A stretch of 64,000 nt of DNA. It comes from Paroedura picta. Its lineage: Eukaryota; Chordata; Lepidosauria; Squamata; Gekkonidae. The DNA lies in contig NC_135372.1 in NCBI RefSeq assembly GCF_049243985.1, positions 95,099,318 to 95,163,317 of the forward strand. The letters are read 5' to 3'. Shown piece by piece: positions 60,242-64,000 of the stretch (its first letter is position 1; the number at the start of each line of letters is the position of its first letter). A model generated the notes under the pieces. It ran no database searches. It had not been told where the DNA came from and saw only the letters and a program-made list of their open reading frames with translations. Made by a program: the position numbers and the translations under genes.

Positions 60242-61106
60242 ATATTAGTCTACATGGACTCAGTATATGGAGAACGAAATAAGAGAATGCCAGTGAATAT
60301 TTGCATTGATATATGAAATGTGCTCACCATTGATAGCCACAGGTATTAATTAGATTCAAAGAGATTTTTTTGTTGCTATTAGAAGAGGCTGGGGACTGAT
60401 ATTTATGCCAAAGTGCTAAACAGTTAGAGCGGCATGTATGTTGTTTTGGCAGCAATACTCTAGCTCTCTCAATGATTCAGAGTGACAAGAAGAATTCACA
60501 TTAACTTAGAGGTGCAAAATTGGATTGGAATTGAATCTGTGTCACACATCTCATTTTGTCTTGGAGTGTTGTTTGTTTCTTCTCCTTTCAAACCTTGCTG
60601 CTGTGAAGAATTTGTGCCACCTTGAGAATGGCAGTTCCTCGTCAAGTGTCAGCTATTTAACTGGTTAACAATTAATGTAAAATTGAAACCTATTTCAGGT
60701 CCCTGCCTAGCAAAATTTATTTACAAGCCTGAACATGGCACCAGTTTGTGTGTAACATATTGTGCAAGTCCTACATCATGCAATAGCAGGAAGCTATGCT
60801 AGGAAGAACAGAAAGAATTTAAATGGACACAGGAAAGCATAGCTAACTAAGAACCTATGCTGATGATGTAATGCTATTATTATAGTGGTTTGTGTTTTCA
60901 TAGTGGGCCATTCTATTTCTATAGATGTGTGTAGCTGTGAAAATGCATAAAGGTTTGCACCAGTGTGGTCTCCAATGTGAGACTCCAGTGTCTCATTATC
61001 TCATATGTCACTCGCCATCCCACTATTGTGACTGATGACTACAATCTATATGATTTATAAGACTAAGTTGATAGAGATTGTTTCCATACAACAGCCTTTT
61101 TCAACC
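60242..61106. other. intergenic, nothing recognised
   Basis: AT-rich unique-looking sequence. Confidence 0.4.
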
Positions 61107-61640
61107 TTTTGTCTGTTGTTGTTGTTAGGTGTGAAGTCGTGTCCTACCCATCACAACCCCATGGACAATGATCCTTCAGGCCTTCCTGTCCTCTACCATT
61201 CCTCAAAGTCCATTTAAGTTTGCACCAACTGCTTCAGTGACTCCATCCAGCCACCTAATTCTCTGTTATCCCCTTCTTCTTTTGCCCTCAATTGCTCCCA
61301 GCATTAGGCTCTTCTCCAGGGAGTCCTTCCTTCTCATGAGTTGGCCAAAGTATTTGAGTTTCATCTCCAGGATCTGGCCTTCAAAGGAGTGGCAGGGCTG
61401 ATCTCCTCTAAGACTGACTGGTTTGTTCGCCTTGCAGTCCAAGGGACTTGCAAGAGTCTTCTCCAGCACCAGAGTTCAAAAGCCTCAATTCTTTGATGCT
61501 AGGCCTTCCGTATGGTCCAACTTTCACAGCCATACATTGCAACTGGGAAGACCATAGACTTGACTAGATGCACTTTTGTTGGCAGGGTGATGTCTCTGCT
61601 ATTTAGGATGCATTGAAATTCTTCAGTCTTTCAAATACAA
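61107..61640 (-). mobile_element. Bov-B LINE 3' fragment
   Basis: The minus strand encodes LKYFGQLMRRKDSLEKSLML and AIEGKRRRG, followed by decayed sequence to the AACAACAACAAC end at 61112. It extends further 5' than the copy at 11218, including the TGCAATGTATGGCTGTGAAA region. It has several frame breaks. Confidence 0.85.
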
Positions 61641-61689
61641 TAACTCAGTAATTTGTATAATAATCACAGCCTCATAAGCTATTATTGCC

Positions 61690-61745
61690 CTGACTTGGAT
61701 AGGTCTTGTTGGATCTTGGAAGCTAAGCAGGATCAGCCCCAGTGG
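61690..61745 (+). repeat. 5S rRNA-derived SINE head fragment
   Basis: TTGGATCTTGGAAGCTAAGC followed by AGGATCAGCC matches the 5S A-box region. The rest is missing. Confidence 0.75.
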
Positions 61746-62014
61746 CATACCTACCCTGTTTTGTAACTGAGACAAGCACTACAAGTTCAGTTGTAGTCTC
61801 TTTTAATTATTTCTTTTCACAACCGGGAAAGTGTCTGCTATTAATTATTAACATGGACAGTTTTATTTCTCCAATGCACTACAACTGAACTACAACTGAA
61901 CTCAAAAGGATTGATTAGCTGATTTAGCAAAGAATTATCACATGGCATAATATGGCATAATCTGGATACTAATTTGCCACCTATTTACCTTTTTTTCTAT
62001 ATATTTGTACTCAT

Positions 62015-62105
62015 GATCTTTGTCCCTTTTTGTCTGAGGAAGAGTGTTTGCACTCAAAAGCTCACACCTTGAAGAAATCTTTGTTGGTCCCAACATTCAT
62101 TTGTT
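62015..62105 (+). repeat. amniote interspersed repeat fragment
   Basis: GTCTGAGGAAGAGTGTTTGC, then ACTCAAAAGCTCACACCTTG and CTTTGTTGGTC, mark the upstream part of the family also seen at 10940 and 31225. Confidence 0.55.
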
Positions 62106-63479
62106 GACGCTCATAGCATTCTTGAGCTCCAATGGATGTTTTTTTTTCATTCTGGGACTGTCTTTTCTTCTTTTTTTAATTGCTTATGTCCAGTCATGAC
62201 TCCCTGTAAAAGACTCAGTAGTACTTAGAGATTCAAGATGGGATTTCATTAAAATGTACTAGAGTTGTGGATGGGAAATGTCAAGCAGAACAATGAATTC
62301 AATATTGACAATGTACTATGGGAGTTTGGAAAAATATGCAATCAGCCTTCATAATTTTCTATGATGACATAACTTCTTAGAGCCTAACTCACTAGATATA
62401 TGTCAGTATCTGCACACTTTGCCAATTGTACACACGTATATACATCCAAATATACTTCAGTTTGCTTTCTGTCCAAAGCTGCTGGTGCTAATGAATCATC
62501 ATCATAAAGATAATATTTCATTAGGCTCTGAGAATGGGAAAGAGGGCAGTGTCTAAAATGCTTTGTGTTTGCTAAGAATTCTCTGGATGAAAGTTAATGT
62601 TCCCTACTGCTGCCCAATGATTTATGGTGACATCTTTCTGTCATTCTAAATCCTTTCAAATGAACTTTGAACAAACAAGTGATATATTTTAGTTTCATGC
62701 TTTATTAAGTCACGTAAGCATTTTTTTTCTTGAAATGCCTTATAGACAGATGTTCCACTAAGTGAATTTTCAGGAAGTGTCTTACGTTTTTCTTCTGATT
62801 CTGGGAACATCAATTAGCTATAAAGAGAAGAAACAATAAAAATGTATGTTTGGGAATCAGTGTTATGCAGTCTTAAAATTTTGATTGTCTAGTCTCCCAC
62901 ATAGAGTCTTTCCTCCCCCACAAAACCCTGTGGTTTAAATAATAAAAAGGTTTTTGATTATCGCAGTAATTCTGCATAAGATCTCATATCAAACAAATCT
63001 ATGCTATTACGCTACACTAAGTCCAATCTCATTTATGCCTTCAGAGGGTACACTGTAATCCTGCAGTTTACCCACTTGCATTAAACAGACTATAATTCTA
63101 TTTCATTAGGCCTTTGCCAGTTCTAATGATGATATACTAAGTGAGAGATTTTAATTACATTTTTAGAAGAGCTTGGCACATATCTTTGAATATGTGGTAG
63201 ATATAGAGGTAATCTGAACATTATACCCCAAACCCAAAAGGTTTTATTAATCCAGTGCTACACTGGGACTAGTCTATTGATTGTTCACACATATTGCTTG
63301 AAAACCAGTGGTCTTGCTCCAGTCAGTGAAGGGTGTGCATATATTCAAGCTTGTGCACATACATTTCAAGGTGAAAAGATAAGTAGTTATAAAGAGTTAT
63401 TAGCAGCAATATTTGTGCATAGTATTAGTAGCCCAAGCCTGGGATCAGCAGGGAGTGATGTTGCTTGATGTAGGAGGCC
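62106..63479. other. intergenic, nothing recognised
   Basis: AT-rich sequence without a recognised gene or repeat. Confidence 0.4.
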
Positions 63480-63606
63480 TCAGTTCATTGTGCCTTGTTT
63501 TTGTGAGCATAAAATGGATAACAGGAGAATGATGTAATGCACTTTGTACATCCCTTGGGGAGAAAAGTGGGGCATAAATCAGGTAAATAAACAAGCAAAT
63601 AAATTT
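63480..63606 (+). mobile_element. L2-type LINE 3' tail
   Basis: ACATCCCTTGGGGAGAAAAG and TGGGGCATAAATCAGG followed by an AAATAAACAAGC tail resemble reptile L2 3' ends. Confidence 0.45.
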
Positions 63607-63721
63607 GAAGACATGGGATGGTCATATAAGCCATCAATAGCCTTCTTTTTTTGAAGGTTATACCAATTCTCCTCTTCCTAACACAGATCCCCCTCACATT
63701 ATTCCTCAGCAACCTGATCCC

Positions 63722-63945
63722 CCAGCGGTAGGTTCACCAATCTCCAGGTAATTCCTAGAATTCTCCTGGAATTACAATTGATCTCTGAACTACAGAGATT
63801 AGTTCCCAGGAGAAAATGGTAGCTTCAGAAGGTGGACTGTATGTATTACATCCTCACTGAGCAACCCCCCCCTTCAACCCCTTCCCCCCCAAAAAAAACC
63901 CTCTATCCTCCTCAGGCTCTATCCCCAAATCTCCAGGAAATAGCA
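63722..63945. repeat. R3 repeat
   Basis: It runs from GCGGTAGGTTCACCAATC through GGAATTACAATTGATCTCTG, GGAGAAAATGGTAGCTTCAG and CCCCAAATCTCCAGGAAATA. It is a nearly full R3 copy with a C-rich and A-rich run in the middle. Confidence 0.7.
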
Positions 63946-64000
63946 TTCTGAGATCAGTGGGCAATGGTTGGAAGGAAAGTTCAGTTCCACTAATAGAAAA

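Overview
The window looks like nuclear DNA from a squamate reptile (a lizard or snake). The evidence is its repeat content: Sauria SINEs with ACCTTT-type tails, Bov-B LINE fragments, reptilian CR1 LINEs ending in repeats of ATTCTATG, L2 LINEs, 5S rRNA-derived SINEs and many hAT-type non-autonomous transposons. The family or species cannot be told from the sequence alone.

One host gene is recognisable. It is LEMD2, an inner nuclear membrane LEM-domain protein, on the minus strand. Nine coding exons between 30985 and 17847 splice in phase into a 602-residue protein: LEM domain, long low-complexity linker, first membrane segment, lumenal region, second membrane segment and winged-helix C-terminal domain. 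The promoter side is CpG-rich and carries three YY1-type motifs (31061-31169). The likely 3' UTR runs to about 16055, with AATAAA on the minus strand at 16074-16079. The introns hold 5S-derived SINEs, CR1 and L2 tails, tRNA-type SINEs and a hAT non-autonomous element with a perfect 8-bp target duplication.

Layout. 1-6600: intergenic, with one copy of an unclassified ~600-bp repeat (here called R1) and a Sauria SINE. 6690-10845: a nearly full-length CR1 LINE, with zinc-finger plus SGNH-hydrolase ORF1 and endonuclease/RT ORF2. 11025-15131: an old CR1 split by Bov-B, then a second young CR1 copy. 16050-31200: LEMD2. 31200-36030: SINEs, hAT elements and two L2 copies. 36030-41900: a Ngaro-type (DIRS order) tyrosine-recombinase retrotransposon on the minus strand. 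41900-46850: SINEs and the second R1 copy. 46850-48420: a decayed hAT transposase interrupted by a perfect 40-bp-arm palindrome. 48500-56620: short repeat relics, a GC-rich insertion and the third R1 copy. 56626-59253: a third CR1 copy, minus strand, with a Sauria SINE in its tail. 59500-64000: hAT elements, Bov-B and other relics.

Apart from LEMD2 the window is a layered record of transposition. Several insertions can be ordered by nesting, and several carry clear target-site duplications. No CRISPR array, operon, tRNA gene or second host gene is supported.
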